Below are positions 24,169 through 33,603 of a stretch of DNA of 64,000 nt, piece after piece. The notes beneath the pieces were generated by a model that was not told the origin of the DNA, ran no database searches, and saw only the letters and a program-made list of their open reading frames with translations. Position 1 is the stretch's first letter; each line of letters opens with the position of its first letter. Origin of the DNA: Xanthomonas sp. XNM01 (GTDB lineage Bacteria; Pseudomonadota; Gammaproteobacteria; Xanthomonadales; Xanthomonadaceae); NCBI RefSeq assembly GCF_014851915.1, contig NZ_JACVAP010000001.1:496001-560000 (forward strand). Direction: 5' to 3'. Made by a program: the position numbers and the translations under genes.

Positions 24169-24208
24169 GGAAAGAAAAACACCCCGCGGCGCCTGTGGCG
24201 CGCGCGGG
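24169..24208 (-). terminator. Rho-independent terminator of the cstA-ybdD operon
   Basis: GC-rich stem (CCCCGCGGCGCC against GGCGCGCGCGGGG, with one bulged base) and loop TGT at about 24182-24208; on the minus strand it is followed by TGTTTTTCTTTCC. It lies 31 bases beyond the ybdD stop codon, and its T run ends where the next gene begins. Confidence 0.8.
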
Positions 24209-24238
24209 GCGCAAGGGGTACTGCAGTGGATCAGGAGC

Positions 24239-24463
24239 TCAGCAGCAGCGGAAGCCGCTCCTGCCGCCGAAGCGGGCTTCCTGGCGTTCGCGGAAGAACG
24301 TCTTGTAGTCCATCGGTTCGCGGTCCGGGTGCTTTTCCAGCATGTGCCGGACGTAGTTGTCGTAGTCCGGGATGCCGCAGCAGAGCCGGGCGGTCTGGAC
24401 CAGCCTCCGCCACACACGCTTGTGTGTGGCGAAGTGGTCGAGCGGAACGAGCTGGTTGCCCAT
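24239..24463 (-). CDS. YbdD/YjiX family small protein (DUF466)
   Basis: 74 residues. Matches the YbdD/YjiX pattern: [22 protein letters not shown], then [23 protein letters not shown], ending in RCC. In many proteobacteria this small protein is encoded just after a CstA/BtsT-type transporter and is thought to assist it. Here the start lies 16 bases beyond the cstA stop, so the two are one operon, ended by the terminator at 24169-24208. Confidence 0.9.
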   Translation of the reverse strand: MGNQLVPLDHFATHKRVWRRLVQTARLCCGIPDYDNYVRHMLEKHPDREPMDYKTFFRERQEARFGGRSGFRCC

Positions 24464-24479
24464 GTCGTCCGCCCCCGCC

Positions 24480-26567
24480 TTACAGCCAGGCCTTCTGCTG
24501 CTCGTCGCTCAGTGCGACGAACGGCGTTTCGCGGTCGGTCCGTGCCGGGCTACGACGCGCCTTGGCGATCGCGCGGACCGCATAGACCAGCACCGCCGCG
24601 ACCACGATCAGGAACAGTACCGTCAGGCCGGTGTTGACGTAGCTGTTGATCACGACCTGCTTCATCTGGGCCATGGTCTTGGCCGCGCCGAGCAGTTCGC
24701 CGTTGGCGATCGCGGCCTGGTAGTGCCTGGCCTGGGCGATGAAGCCCACCGCCGGCTTGGGATCGAAGATCTTGATCAGGCCGGCGTAGGTGGTGCAGAT
24801 CAGCAGCCAGATGGTCGGCACGATGGTGACCCAGGCGTAGCGGTCCTTCTTCATCTTGAACAGGACCACGGTGCACAGCATCAGGGCGATGCCGGCCAGC
24901 ATCTGGTTGGCGATGCCGAACAGTGGCCACAGCGTGTTGATGCCGCCCAGCGGATCGACCACGCCCTGGTACAGGAAGTAGCCCCACAGCGCGACGCAGC
25001 CTGCGGTACCGATGACGTTGGCGCTCCACGAGTCGGTCTTGCGCAGCACCGGGATGAAGTTGCCCAGCAGGTCCTGCAGCATGAAGCGACCGGCGCGGGT
25101 ACCGGCATCCACCGCGGTGAGGATGAACAGCGCTTCGAACAGGATCGCGAAGTGGTACCAGAACGCCATCATGCTGTCGCCGCCCGGCAGGGCGTCGTGC
25201 AGGATCACCGCGATACCGACCGCCAGCGTCGGCGCGCCACCGGCACGCGAGATGATGGTGTGTTCGCCGATCTGCTGCGCCTTGAGTTCCAGCGCCTCGG
25301 GCGTGATCACGAAGCCCATGTTGCTGACCGCGGCGGCGGCGCTGTGCACGTCGGTGCCGAGCACGGCGGCGGGGCTGTTCATCGCGAAGTAGATGCCCGG
25401 ATCCAGGATCGAGGCCGCGACCAGCGCCATGATCGCCACGAACGACTCCATCAGCATGCCGCCGTAACCGATGTAGCGGGTGTGGGTCTCGTTGGCCAGC
25501 AGCTTGGGCGAGGTGCCCGAGCTGATCAGCGCATGGAAGCCCGAGACCGCGCCGCAGGCGATGGTGATGAACAGGAACGGGAACAGGTTGCCCTTCCAGA
25601 CCGGGCCGTCGCCGGTGGAGGCGAACTCGGTCAGCGCCGGCATCTTCAGCGAGGTCACTTCCGGGCTGGCGATGACGATGCCGATGGCCAGGGCGACGAT
25701 CACGCCGATCTTGAGGAAGGTCGAAAGATAGTCGCGCGGAGCGAGCAGCAGCCACACCGGCAGGACCGCGGCGACGAACCCGTAGCCGATCAGCATCCAG
25801 GTGATCTGGGTGCCGGTGAAGGTGAAGGCCGGGCCCCAGGTCGGATGTGCGCCGACCTTGCCGCCGAACCAGATCGCGGCCAGCAGCAGGATGATGCCGA
25901 CGATCGAGATCTCGCCGATCTTTCCTGGCCGGATGTAGCGCATGTAGATGCCCATGAAGATCGCGATGGGCATCGTCGCGATCACCGTGAACATGCCCCA
26001 CGGGCTTTCGGCCAGCGCCTTCACCACGATCATCGCCAGCACCGCGAGGATGATGATCATGATCAGGAACGCGCCGAACAGGGCGATGGTGCCGGCGACC
26101 GGCCCCATTTCCTCGCGGACCAGGTCGCCCAGCGAGCGGCCGTCGCGGCGGCTGGAGATGAACAGGACCATGAAGTCCTGCACCGCGCCCGCCAGCACCA
26201 CGCCGGCGATCAGCCACAGCATGCCCGGGAGGTAGCCGAGCTGGGCGGCCAGGACCGGGCCGACCAGCGGACCGGCGCCGGCGATCGCGGCGAAGTGGTG
26301 TCCGAACAGGACGTGCTTGTTGGTCGGGACGAAGTCCAGACCGTCGTTGTGGATGTGCGCGGGCGTGGCGCGCCGCGGATCCAGGCCGAGCACGTTCCTG
26401 GCGATGTAGAGGCTGTAGTAGCGATAGGCGACCAGATAGATCGACACCGCCGCCACGACGATCCACAACGCGCTGATCTGTTCACCTTGGCGCAGTGCCA
26501 CGGTGCCCAGACAGAACGCGCCGAGCAGCGCGAGGGCTGCCCAGCCGACTTGAGATAGAGCTTTCAT
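24480..26567 (-). CDS. cstA: Carbon starvation protein A (CstA/BtsT family transporter)
   Basis: 695 residues, about 16-18 helices. Family motifs: [62 protein letters not shown] and [29 protein letters not shown]. Family members import pyruvate and possibly peptides during carbon limitation. The start is set by GGGAGG a few bases upstream of 26567; the open frame further upstream runs through the promoter region. First gene of the cstA-ybdD operon. The 142-base gap to corA presumably holds its promoter; no clear regulator site was found there. Confidence 0.93.
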   Translation of the reverse strand: MKALSQVGWAALALLGAFCLGTVALRQGEQISALWIVVAAVSIYLVAYRYYSLYIARNVLGLDPRRATPAHIHNDGLDFVPTNKHVLFGHHFAAIAGAGPLVGPVLAAQLGYLPGMLWLIAGVVLAGAVQDFMVLFISSRRDGRSLGDLVREEMGPVAGTIALFGAFLIMIIILAVLAMIVVKALAESPWGMFTVIATMPIAIFMGIYMRYIRPGKIGEISIVGIILLLAAIWFGGKVGAHPTWGPAFTFTGTQITWMLIGYGFVAAVLPVWLLLAPRDYLSTFLKIGVIVALAIGIVIASPEVTSLKMPALTEFASTGDGPVWKGNLFPFLFITIACGAVSGFHALISSGTSPKLLANETHTRYIGYGGMLMESFVAIMALVAASILDPGIYFAMNSPAAVLGTDVHSAAAAVSNMGFVITPEALELKAQQIGEHTIISRAGGAPTLAVGIAVILHDALPGGDSMMAFWYHFAILFEALFILTAVDAGTRAGRFMLQDLLGNFIPVLRKTDSWSANVIGTAGCVALWGYFLYQGVVDPLGGINTLWPLFGIANQMLAGIALMLCTVVLFKMKKDRYAWVTIVPTIWLLICTTYAGLIKIFDPKPAVGFIAQARHYQAAIANGELLGAAKTMAQMKQVVINSYVNTGLTVLFLIVVAAVLVYAVRAIAKARRSPARTDRETPFVALSDEQQKAWL

Positions 26568-26709
26568 GGGGACCTCCCGGGTGGGTTCGCCAAGGGTCGT
26601 CCCATGCGCGTGCGAGGTCAATGTACGCAGCGGCCGTGGCGCTAACACTTTGGTCGTATGTGCGACCGCAGCATTCCACGCACGCCCTGTCACATTCCCG
26701 TGAGCGGGC

Positions 26710-27720
26710 TCAGAGCCAGCGCGCGCGCTTGAACGCCCGGTACAGGCCCACGCAGACGCCGCCGACCAGCACGATCAGCACCGGGTAGGCCCAGACCGGC
26801 GCCAGTTCGGGCATGTGTTCGAAGTTCATCCCGTACCAGCTGGTGACCAGGGTCGGCGCCGCCAGCAGCGCCGCCCAGGCCCCCAGCCGCTTGACCGTCT
26901 CGCCCTGGGCCAGGGTCACCAGCGACAGGTTCACACTCAGCGCGGTACCGAGCATGTCGCGCAGGGTGTCGATGGCGTCGTTGATCCGCAGCACGTGGTC
27001 GTGCACGTCGCGCAGGTACACCCGCACGCCCTCCGGAATCAGCTGGCCCTGCAGCGCCTGGCTGCGCATCAGCGTCGCCAGCACGTCCTGCAGCGGCGAC
27101 ACCGCCACCCGCATGTAGGTCAGGTCGCGCTTGAGGTCGTACAGGCGCACCACGATCGCGCGGCGGTAGGTGTCGGAAAAGATGTCCCGCTCGAGCGTGC
27201 GCAGGGTGTCGCGGTGTTCGTCCACGATCGGCGCGTAGTTGTCGACGATGAAGTCCAGCACCGCGTACAGCGCCATCGCCGGACCCGCGCGCAGCAGTTC
27301 GGGCTCGCGCTCCATGCGTGCGCGGACCGGCGCGTACGACAGCGAGCCGCCATGGCGCACGGTCAACAGGAAGCGGGTGCCGAGGAAGGCATGGGTTTCG
27401 CCGTAGTGGATCTGGCCGTCGAGCATCTGCGCGGTGTGCACGGCGACGAACAGCGTGTCGCCGTAGGCCTCGACCTTGGGACGCTGGTGCGCGTTGCGCG
27501 CATCCTCGACCGCCAGATCGTGCAGGCCCAGTTCTTCCTGCAGCAGAGCCAGGATCGGGTTGGCCGGCTCGTACAGGCCGACCCAGGCGAAGCCGGGCGC
27601 GTTCTCGGCCAGCTTCTCGCTGAGCTGCTCGAGAGTCAGGTTTTCGCGTTTGCCGCGGTCGTCGTACCACGCGCAGGCGACGACGCAGGAAGGATTGGCG
27701 GGGACGGCCGGTGCATTCAT
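26710..27720 (-). CDS. corA: Magnesium/cobalt channel CorA
   Basis: 336 residues. A long cytoplasmic alpha/beta plus coiled domain (AVEDARNAHQRPKVEAYGDTLFV is the conserved N-domain block) ends in two helices; the first is followed by the channel signature YGMNFEHMPEL, the second is VWAYPVLIVLVGGVCVGLY, then a basic tail. It forms a pentameric Mg2+ channel of the inner membrane. Met 27720 is preferred; 27729 is in frame three codons upstream. Same direction as cstA, but with a 142-base gap, so it is probably separately transcribed. Confidence 0.93.
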   Translation of the reverse strand: MNAPAVPANPSCVVACAWYDDRGKRENLTLEQLSEKLAENAPGFAWVGLYEPANPILALLQEELGLHDLAVEDARNAHQRPKVEAYGDTLFVAVHTAQMLDGQIHYGETHAFLGTRFLLTVRHGGSLSYAPVRARMEREPELLRAGPAMALYAVLDFIVDNYAPIVDEHRDTLRTLERDIFSDTYRRAIVVRLYDLKRDLTYMRVAVSPLQDVLATLMRSQALQGQLIPEGVRVYLRDVHDHVLRINDAIDTLRDMLGTALSVNLSLVTLAQGETVKRLGAWAALLAAPTLVTSWYGMNFEHMPELAPVWAYPVLIVLVGGVCVGLYRAFKRARWL

Positions 27721-27864
27721 CCGCCGCATCCTGCGCCGGATCGCCCGCGCGCGGCAAGCGGCGCTGCACCGCACCGGCGGCCAGGTGCGCTGCCGCGAGT
27801 GCGGACCGATGGCGCCGCGTCGCGATACCGCGGTGGAGTCGCTGCCGGCCGCCGGAGGAACCGC

Positions 27865-28326
27865 TCAGTCCACCACGCGCGCGCTGTCCGGAACGCGCTC
27901 GCGTGGCAGCCGGGTGCCGCACCAGGGGCAGAAGTCGATGCAGGCCAGCTCCGGCCCGGCCAGCCAGTAGACCAGCTGCTCCGGCCCCAGCCGTTCCACG
28001 CTGACCACCAGCGGCGGTGCGGGATCGTCGGCGGCGCGGAACATCGCCTGGCAGCAGTACTGGCGCGCGCGGGCCAGGTAGGCCACGTCGAGCGGGGCGA
28101 ACTCGGTCGATCGCCAGCGCCCGCAGGCCGCACAACCCTGGACGTGGTGGATCGCGGCGCGGACGCGTGGATCAGGGAACGCGTCCTCGTCGATCTCGAT
28201 GCAGTCTTCGAATGCCAGCTCGAAGATGCCGGTCCCTTCCTGCGCGCGTGCGGCCAGCAGGTGGCCACGTGCCGCCGTGCAGTGGGAATCCGGCGGCGAC
28301 GGATGGCCGCTGCCGCCTGCGGTCAC
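27865..28326 (-). CDS. Cys-rich 153-residue protein coupled to the DUF4105 gene
   Basis: No family recognised. A GTG start at 28326 overlaps the stop of the preceding gene (GTGA), so translation is coupled. Cys residues occur as CAAC, CC and a C-terminal CPWCGTRLP, a zinc-ribbon-like end common in small uncharacterised bacterial proteins; there is no signal peptide or membrane helix, so it is probably cytosolic and metal-binding. The context (after corC and a DUF4105 gene) suggests a link to that membrane protein, but the role is unknown. Confidence 0.6.
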   Translation of the reverse strand: MTAGGSGHPSPPDSHCTAARGHLLAARAQEGTGIFELAFEDCIEIDEDAFPDPRVRAAIHHVQGCAACGRWRSTEFAPLDVAYLARARQYCCQAMFRAADDPAPPLVVSVERLGPEQLVYWLAGPELACIDFCPWCGTRLPRERVPDSARVVD

Positions 28327-29516
28327 GTGCGACGACGGCCGAAGGCGAGGGCCAGTGCGGCGTGCAGCGGCAACAGCAGCGCGATCCACGGCAGGTTGTA
28401 CTGCGGCTGCAGCGACAGCCATTGCAGGATCCAGCCCAGCGTGGCGATGCCGGCCACCACCCACAGCGCGATCCGGAACAGGCGGCCGGGCTGGCGCCCC
28501 CGCAGCAGCGCGATCGCGCCCGGCAGCAACAGCAGGCACAGCGGATCGAGCAGGCTCAGGTTGCGGTTGGCCCAGCCGGCCTCGTGCGCGGTGAACCCCC
28601 ACAGGTACACCAGTACGGCGCCGCCGAGCCCGCACAGCAGCCACAGCGGCAGCGCGGCCGCGGCCACCGCACGCGGCGCGCGGCGCGCACCGACCAGGAC
28701 CAGGGTGGCGCCCGCCAGGCCGGCAACCAGCCACGGCCACCAGCGGCGCGGTTGTTCGGACGGTTCGGCGGCGATGCGATGCGGCAGGAGTTCCTGCTCG
28801 GCCTGGACCAGCGGCCGGCCCTCGCTGTTGCGCGCCTCGCGCAGGCTGTCGGCCAGACGCATCGGCACGAAGGCTTCGTCCCAGCGCGACAGCGGCCGGT
28901 CGGCATAGGGCCCCAGGCCCAGATCGAAGCCCAACCACATCCAGGTCGCCGGCCGTGCCAGGCGGACCGCCTCGCTGCGGTAGGTGTTGCCGCGCGAGCG
29001 CCCGGCCAGCTGCGATTTCAATGCGCCGCCCATCGCCGCGTCGAGCGCGTCGCGCACCTGCGTGGCGCAGTTGGCGGTGAAGTACTCGTAGCGGTAGCGC
29101 GCGTTCTCGGGCCTGGCCCGTTCGGCCAGCGCGTCGGCCAGCGCCTGCGCCTGTGCGGTGGGCAGGTCCAGCCACTGCACGCTGACGCCACGGCCGGCAT
29201 CGCGGTACTGGGCCAAATCCTGCTCGACCGGCAGCGCCACCAGGTAGTACTGCATGTCGCCGGCGACGAAGCGGCCGATGAAGTCCTCTTCGGTCGGGTC
29301 GAAATAGCCGAAGTTGTAGGACAGCGCGGTCCCGGTGTCCGGGTCGGCCACGACGATCGCGTCATGGCCGAAGCGCTCGAAGAACACCTCGCCCGGCTGC
29401 ATCGTCAGCACCCCGATCCGCGGTGCGGCCGAGGCCGCGACCGCGTACAGCAGGGCGAACAGGAGCAGCAGCCAGCGCGATCCGCGCGCGCCGCGCGCCG
29501 CGCGGATCGCCGGCAT
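28323..29516 (-). CDS. DUF4105/Lnb N-terminal-domain membrane protein (candidate lipoprotein N-acyltransferase)
   Basis: 397 residues. A signal anchor (WLLLLFALLYAVAASAA) is followed by a periplasmic domain of about 220 residues, then about five helices at the C-terminus. The domain has FFERFGHDAIVV (His ~51) and YFTANCATQVRD (Cys ~150), the His-then-Cys order of permuted papain/NlpC-like folds, some of which are acyltransferases. Pfam PF13387 (DUF4105) is also called the Lnb N-terminal periplasmic domain, after a lipoprotein N-acyltransferase. The ATG shares one base with the corC stop (TGATG). In E. coli the gene after corC (ybeX) is lnt, the N-acyltransferase, so this protein may do that job here; that is an inference. 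Confidence 0.75.
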   Translation of the reverse strand: MPAIRAARGARGSRWLLLLFALLYAVAASAAPRIGVLTMQPGEVFFERFGHDAIVVADPDTGTALSYNFGYFDPTEEDFIGRFVAGDMQYYLVALPVEQDLAQYRDAGRGVSVQWLDLPTAQAQALADALAERARPENARYRYEYFTANCATQVRDALDAAMGGALKSQLAGRSRGNTYRSEAVRLARPATWMWLGFDLGLGPYADRPLSRWDEAFVPMRLADSLREARNSEGRPLVQAEQELLPHRIAAEPSEQPRRWWPWLVAGLAGATLVLVGARRAPRAVAAAALPLWLLCGLGGAVLVYLWGFTAHEAGWANRNLSLLDPLCLLLLPGAIALLRGRQPGRLFRIALWVVAGIATLGWILQWLSLQPQYNLPWIALLLPLHAALALAFGRRRT

Positions 29517-30397
29517 CAATGCGCGTCCTGTGGATCGTGCGCGAGCACGCCGACCTGGAAGGCGATCACCCGGCGCGCGTCGGCCCGGATCACCCGGAAC
29601 GCGAAGCGGCCCAGGGTCAGCTCCTCGCCGGTCTCGGGCAGGTGGCCGATCGCCTCGGTGACCAGGCCGCCGATGGTGTCGTACTCGTCGTCGGCGAAAT
29701 CGGCGCCGAAGCGCTGGTTGAAGTCGCCGATCGGGGTCAGCGCGTCGACCACGAACTGGCCGTCGGCCTGGGCCGCGATCAGCGCGCTGTCGTCCTCGGC
29801 CTCGTCGTGCTCGTCGTCGATCTCGCCGACGATCTGCTCCAGCACGTCCTCGATGGTGACCAGGCCGGCGACGCCGCCGTACTCGTCCACGACGATCGCC
29901 ATGTGGTTGCGCGAGAGCCGGAACTCCTTGAGCAGGACGTTGAGCTTCTTCGACTCCGGGATCAGCACCGCCGGGCGCAGCAGCGCGTGCACGTCGCCTG
30001 GCCCGTTGTCGGCGACAACGCCGCGCAGCAGATCCTTGGCCAGCAGGATGCCCAGGATCTCGTCGCGGTCCTCGCCGTGCACCGGGAAGCGCGAGTGGCC
30101 GGACTCGACCACCTGTTTCATCAGGTCGATGAAGCGCGCGTCGGCCGGCAGCGACACCATCTGCGAGCGCGAGACCATGACATCGCCCACGGTGAGCTCG
30201 GACACGGAGAGCGCGCCCTCCATCATCCGCAGCGTATCGGTGTCGATCAGGCCATCGCCCTGCGCATCGCGCATGATCGCGAGCAGGTCTTCGCGCGTGT
30301 CGGGCTCGCCGGAAAAGGCGGAACTGATCCGCTCCAGCCACGTGCGCCGGCGTTCGTGCGACTCCGGCGCGGAGGTACTACTGTCGTCTTCTGACAT
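29516..30397 (-). CDS. corC: CorC-like protein (YbeX), CBS and transporter-associated domains
   Basis: 293 residues. Two CBS domains (SVSELTVGDVMVSRSQMVSLPAD ... and IPESKKLNVLLKEFRLSRNHMAIVVDEYGGVAGLVTIEDVLEQIVGEI) and a C-terminal CorC_HlyC domain (GADFADDEYDTIGGLVTEAIGHLPETGEEL). No DUF21 membrane domain, so it is the short cytosolic YbeX type that contributes to Mg2+/Co2+ efflux and ribosome homeostasis. In E. coli it is in the ybeZ-ybeY-ybeX-lnt row; the same order is seen here. Its stop overlaps the next start. Confidence 0.92.
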   Translation of the reverse strand: MSEDDSSTSAPESHERRRTWLERISSAFSGEPDTREDLLAIMRDAQGDGLIDTDTLRMMEGALSVSELTVGDVMVSRSQMVSLPADARFIDLMKQVVESGHSRFPVHGEDRDEILGILLAKDLLRGVVADNGPGDVHALLRPAVLIPESKKLNVLLKEFRLSRNHMAIVVDEYGGVAGLVTIEDVLEQIVGEIDDEHDEAEDDSALIAAQADGQFVVDALTPIGDFNQRFGADFADDEYDTIGGLVTEAIGHLPETGEELTLGRFAFRVIRADARRVIAFQVGVLAHDPQDAH

Positions 30398-30440
30398 CCG
30401 TCTGTGGAAATGCGACCGGATCCCGGTCGTTGCCGGCAGT

Positions 30441-31031
30441 CTAGCGCGGTTGCCGCGCCGGGGGCGAGGCCGGGGCGTCCGGCTGGCCGGATGCGGCCTC
30501 GTCCGCCGCCTCGGGCGGTTCCAGCCCGTAGCTGCAGCCGGCCAGGGTCTTGCCGGGGTGGGAGTCGACGTTGGACACGTTGATCACCGCCGATTCCAGC
30601 CAGCCGGGCGTTCCATCCGGGCCGTCCACCTCGTCGGCGCGCACTTCCAGCCCGAACAGGGCCTTCTGCGGCGTATCCACGCCGGTTTCGAGCTTCAGCG
30701 CACGCGCCAGCGGCCGCGGGTCGGCCAGGTCCAGCACCGCCAGCACCGCGTCGCCGGCGAAGGCGATATGGTCGGTCTGCACGCCGTGCACGGTGATCGG
30801 CTGGTTGAGCCGGTACTCGAGCATGAACGGGTTGGCCTGCGGCTGCGGGCGCCAGCCCAGGGCGACGGCCTGCAGCGGGTCCTGCAGGACCGGGGTGAAG
30901 CGCATGAAGCTGGCGTAGCCCAGCCGGCATTCGATCAGCGCGGCCAGGTCGATCGCGGCGGGAGCGGGAGCGGCCTGTGCCGGCAGGGCGGCGGCGCAGA
31001 GCACGAGCACGGCGGCAGGCAGACGGCGCAT
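30441..31031 (-). CDS. Exported 196-residue protein of unknown function
   Basis: A signal peptide (MRRLPAAVLVLCAAALPAQAA) is followed by a soluble domain with ALIECRLGYASFMRFTPVLQDP, HGVQTDHIAFAGDAVLAVLDL and GCSYG near the end, and a Pro/Ala-rich tail. Two Cys (one in IECRLGY, one in GCSYG) could form a disulfide in the periplasm. I do not recognise the family. Its start is only four bases after the ybeY stop, so it belongs to the ybeY-corC transcript; the insertion of an exported protein between ybeY and corC differs from E. coli. Confidence 0.65.
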   Translation of the reverse strand: MRRLPAAVLVLCAAALPAQAAPAPAAIDLAALIECRLGYASFMRFTPVLQDPLQAVALGWRPQPQANPFMLEYRLNQPITVHGVQTDHIAFAGDAVLAVLDLADPRPLARALKLETGVDTPQKALFGLEVRADEVDGPDGTPGWLESAVINVSNVDSHPGKTLAGCSYGLEPPEAADEAASGQPDAPASPPARQPR

Positions 31032-31035
31032 CGGT

Positions 31036-31521
31036 TCAGCGCTCCCCGGCATAGGGGTCGTCGAGGCCGAGGTCGGCCAGGATCTCGCGTTCGAGCTGCT
31101 CCATCGCCTCGGCTTCCTTGTCGTCCTCGTGGTCCCAGCCCAGCAGGTGCAGCACGCCATGCACGGTCAGGTGCGCGTAGTGCGCGGCCAGTGCCTTGTC
31201 CTGCTCGGCCGCCTCGCGTGCCACCACAGGCGCGCAGATCACCAGGTCGCCGAGCAGCGGAAACTTCACGCCCTTGGGCAGGCCTTCCGGCAGTTCGGCC
31301 GGGAAGCTGAGCACGTTGGTCGCGTAGTCCTTGCCACGGTAATGGTGGTTCAGCGACCGCCCCTCCTTGGTGTCGACCAGGCGGATCGCCAGATCGGCCT
31401 CGCGGATGCGGCCCTTCAGCGCGGCCGCGACCCACTTGCGGAAGCTGACCGCGGCCGGCAGACCGGCGCGGGGCAGGGCGTAACTGACGGCGACATCGAG
31501 ACGGACGGGGCCCTTGGTCAT
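31036..31521 (-). CDS. ybeY: Endoribonuclease YbeY (rRNA maturation)
   Basis: 161 residues. The zinc signature [12 protein letters not shown] (HGxLHLxGxDH) near residues 121-132 and the upstream block [19 protein letters not shown] are diagnostic. YbeY processes the 3' end of 16S rRNA and takes part in ribosome quality control. It sits 111 bases after phoH on the same strand, in the usual phoH-ybeY-corC order. Confidence 0.95.
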   Translation of the reverse strand: MTKGPVRLDVAVSYALPRAGLPAAVSFRKWVAAALKGRIREADLAIRLVDTKEGRSLNHHYRGKDYATNVLSFPAELPEGLPKGVKFPLLGDLVICAPVVAREAAEQDKALAAHYAHLTVHGVLHLLGWDHEDDKEAEAMEQLEREILADLGLDDPYAGER

Positions 31522-31632
31522 GGCGGCTTCCGGTGTTCAGGCAACAGAGGCGCACAGTATCGCTCCGCAGCCATCCCATCGCGACACCGGGCCATGCCCG
31601 GCATCGCCGGGCGGGCATCACGCCAGCGCGGG

Positions 31633-32613
31633 TCAGCCCTGTTCCTGCCGGGCCTGCTGCTCGCGCCGCTCGTAGGCGCTGACGATCTTCGCCACCAGCG
31701 GATGGCGGACCACGTCGCGGGCCTCGAAGAAGGTGAAGCTGACCCCGTCGACCCCGTTCAGTACCTCGATCGCGTCGCGCAGGCCGGACTTGATGTGCCT
31801 GGGCAGGTCGGTCTGGGTCAGGTCGCCGGTGACCACCGCGGTGGAGCCGAAGCCCAGCCGGGTCAGGAACATCTTCATCTGCTCGATGGTGGTGTTCTGC
31901 GCCTCGTCCAGGATCACGTACGCATCGTTGAGCGTGCGCCCGCGCATGTAGGCCAGCGGCGCGATCTCGATGACGTTCTTTTCCAGCAGCTTGACCACCT
32001 TCTCCACACCGAGCATCTCGTACAGGGCGTCGTACAGGGGGCGCAGGTAGGGATCGACCTTCTGGGTCAGGTCGCCGGGCAGGAAGCCGAGTTTCTCGCC
32101 GGCCTCCACCGCCGGGCGCACCAGGATCAGCCGCTGCACCCGCGACTCGTTCAGTGCCTCGACCGCGCTGGCCACCGCCAGGAAGGTCTTGCCGGTGCCG
32201 GCCGGACCGATGCCGAAATTGATGTCGTGGGTGGCGATCTGGTGCAGGTAGCGCGCCTGGTTCTCGCCGCGGCCGCGGATGGTGCCGCGACGGACCTTGA
32301 TCGCCACGTCCTGGGCCGCGTACTCGCGGTGCGCGCTGCGCTCGACATTGGCATCGCCCAGGCGCAGGTGGATGGCGTGGCTGTCGAAGGTGGTGTCGGT
32401 GGTCTCGGCGTACAGCGCGTGCAGCAGGCGCTCGGCCTGCTCGGCGGCCTCGCGCGGGCCGGTCACCCGGAACACGTGGCCGCGGTTGGCGATCTCCACG
32501 CCCAGGCGCAGTTCGATCTGGCGCAGATGCGCATCGAACGGGCCGGCGAGGTTGGCGAGCCGTTCGGTGTCGGCCGGCTCGAGGGTGAAGTCTCGGTAGG
32601 GGAGTGCGCTCAT
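31633..32613 (-). CDS. phoH: PhoH-like ATPase (YbeZ)
   Basis: 326 residues. Walker [14 protein letters not shown], Walker [12 protein letters not shown] and the characteristic [21 protein letters not shown] between them. It is a cytosolic ATPase that partners YbeY in rRNA processing. The start ATG at 32613 gives the family's usual N-terminus ([22 protein letters not shown]). On the same strand as miaB but separated from it by a lipoprotein gene that is absent from the E. coli arrangement. Confidence 0.94.
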   Translation of the reverse strand: MSALPYRDFTLEPADTERLANLAGPFDAHLRQIELRLGVEIANRGHVFRVTGPREAAEQAERLLHALYAETTDTTFDSHAIHLRLGDANVERSAHREYAAQDVAIKVRRGTIRGRGENQARYLHQIATHDINFGIGPAGTGKTFLAVASAVEALNESRVQRLILVRPAVEAGEKLGFLPGDLTQKVDPYLRPLYDALYEMLGVEKVVKLLEKNVIEIAPLAYMRGRTLNDAYVILDEAQNTTIEQMKMFLTRLGFGSTAVVTGDLTQTDLPRHIKSGLRDAIEVLNGVDGVSFTFFEARDVVRHPLVAKIVSAYERREQQARQEQG

Positions 32614-32700
32614 GCGCCAATTCTAGTCGCCCGGAGTGAAGGCGGCTGCAGTGCGCGACGCCGGCCTGCGGCCCGCGGCAGGGCGCGGAGCGGGCGGTGT

Positions 32701-33603
32701 TCAGCGTTTGCTGCGGCAGGGGACTTCCCGGAACTCGTCGAAGCAGCGGCGGTTGTCGCGGATGCAGTTAGGGCAGTCGCGCCCGTGCGGCCGGGCGGTC
32801 GCCGGATCCAGGTCGTCGCGGCGGATGCCGCGGCTGTCGAAGACCTGCATGCGGTCGGCCGCGTACTGGCTGCTGATGATCCTGAACGAGGCGCGGTCGA
32901 GCGGCTCGATGCGGATGAAATGCTGGTCGTACACGCAGCGGTCGTCCACCAGCCAGCCGCGCTCGTGGCGGAGGCTGCCGGCATCGCAGACATCGTCGAT
33001 GACGCGCAGTCCGTAGCGGTGGTCGGTGGGCGTGCCGATCGGCGAGAGCAGGCTGTAGCCGTACCTGGCGTCGCTGGCATGGGACGCGCTCAGCGGGCGG
33101 AAGCTGGCGCGGTCCGCCTCCTCGATCCTGGCCAGGTTGACCGGGCTGTAGACGCAGTGGCGGTCGGTGTACCAGCCATGGGCATCGGTCGCCAGCGATT
33201 CGATGGCGCACAACGGGCGCGGGGTGGCGCCGGAATAGGCGCGATGCCGGTCGATGCCGAACCGGCCCATGCGCCGGAACGAGGCCACGTCCGCACCGGG
33301 AACCAGGAGGGTCTGCGCGTAGACGTTGCGCCCGTCGTGCGCGTACTCGCTGCCATCGATGCGCTGCAGCGTCGCCGGTGCCGCGCCGGCGATGGGGCGG
33401 CCGCGGAAGTAGGCGCGGCTGCGATCGGCGGCGTACTCGCGGTCGATCCTGCGAAAGCTCGCCGGATCGGCGCCGTCGATCTTCTCGACGTTGAACCAGC
33501 CGGCCTGCCGGTAATAGACCGCATCCTTCTCGACGACGTAGTCGCCGCAGCCGCCGAGCAGCACCACGGCCAGCAGCATGAAGATCCGGCGAAGCAGCGT
33601 CAT
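32701..33603 (-). CDS. DKNYY-type repeat lipoprotein
   Basis: 300 residues. A lipoprotein signal (RRIFMLLAVVLLGGC, lipobox LGGC) is followed by about seven imperfect repeats of 25-35 residues with the pattern Y..D...vY...........aSFr.i (for example EYAADRSRAYFRGRPI and DRASFRIISSQYAADRMQVF). This is the layout of DKNYY-family proteins, which have no known function. The C-terminus is Cys-rich (RDCPNCIRDNRRCFDEFREVPC). The Met at 33603 fits the signal peptide, although the ribosome site is poor. It lies between miaB and phoH in the same orientation. Confidence 0.7.
   Translation of the reverse strand: MTLLRRIFMLLAVVLLGGCGDYVVEKDAVYYRQAGWFNVEKIDGADPASFRRIDREYAADRSRAYFRGRPIAGAAPATLQRIDGSEYAHDGRNVYAQTLLVPGADVASFRRMGRFGIDRHRAYSGATPRPLCAIESLATDAHGWYTDRHCVYSPVNLARIEEADRASFRPLSASHASDARYGYSLLSPIGTPTDHRYGLRVIDDVCDAGSLRHERGWLVDDRCVYDQHFIRIEPLDRASFRIISSQYAADRMQVFDSRGIRRDDLDPATARPHGRDCPNCIRDNRRCFDEFREVPCRSKR

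Noticed and set aside
26568-26709. Possible CRP/Clp site (TGTGA...) upstream of cstA
   Set aside because: One half (TGTGA near 26692-26696, minus strand) is present but the second half does not match TCACA, so the evidence is too weak.
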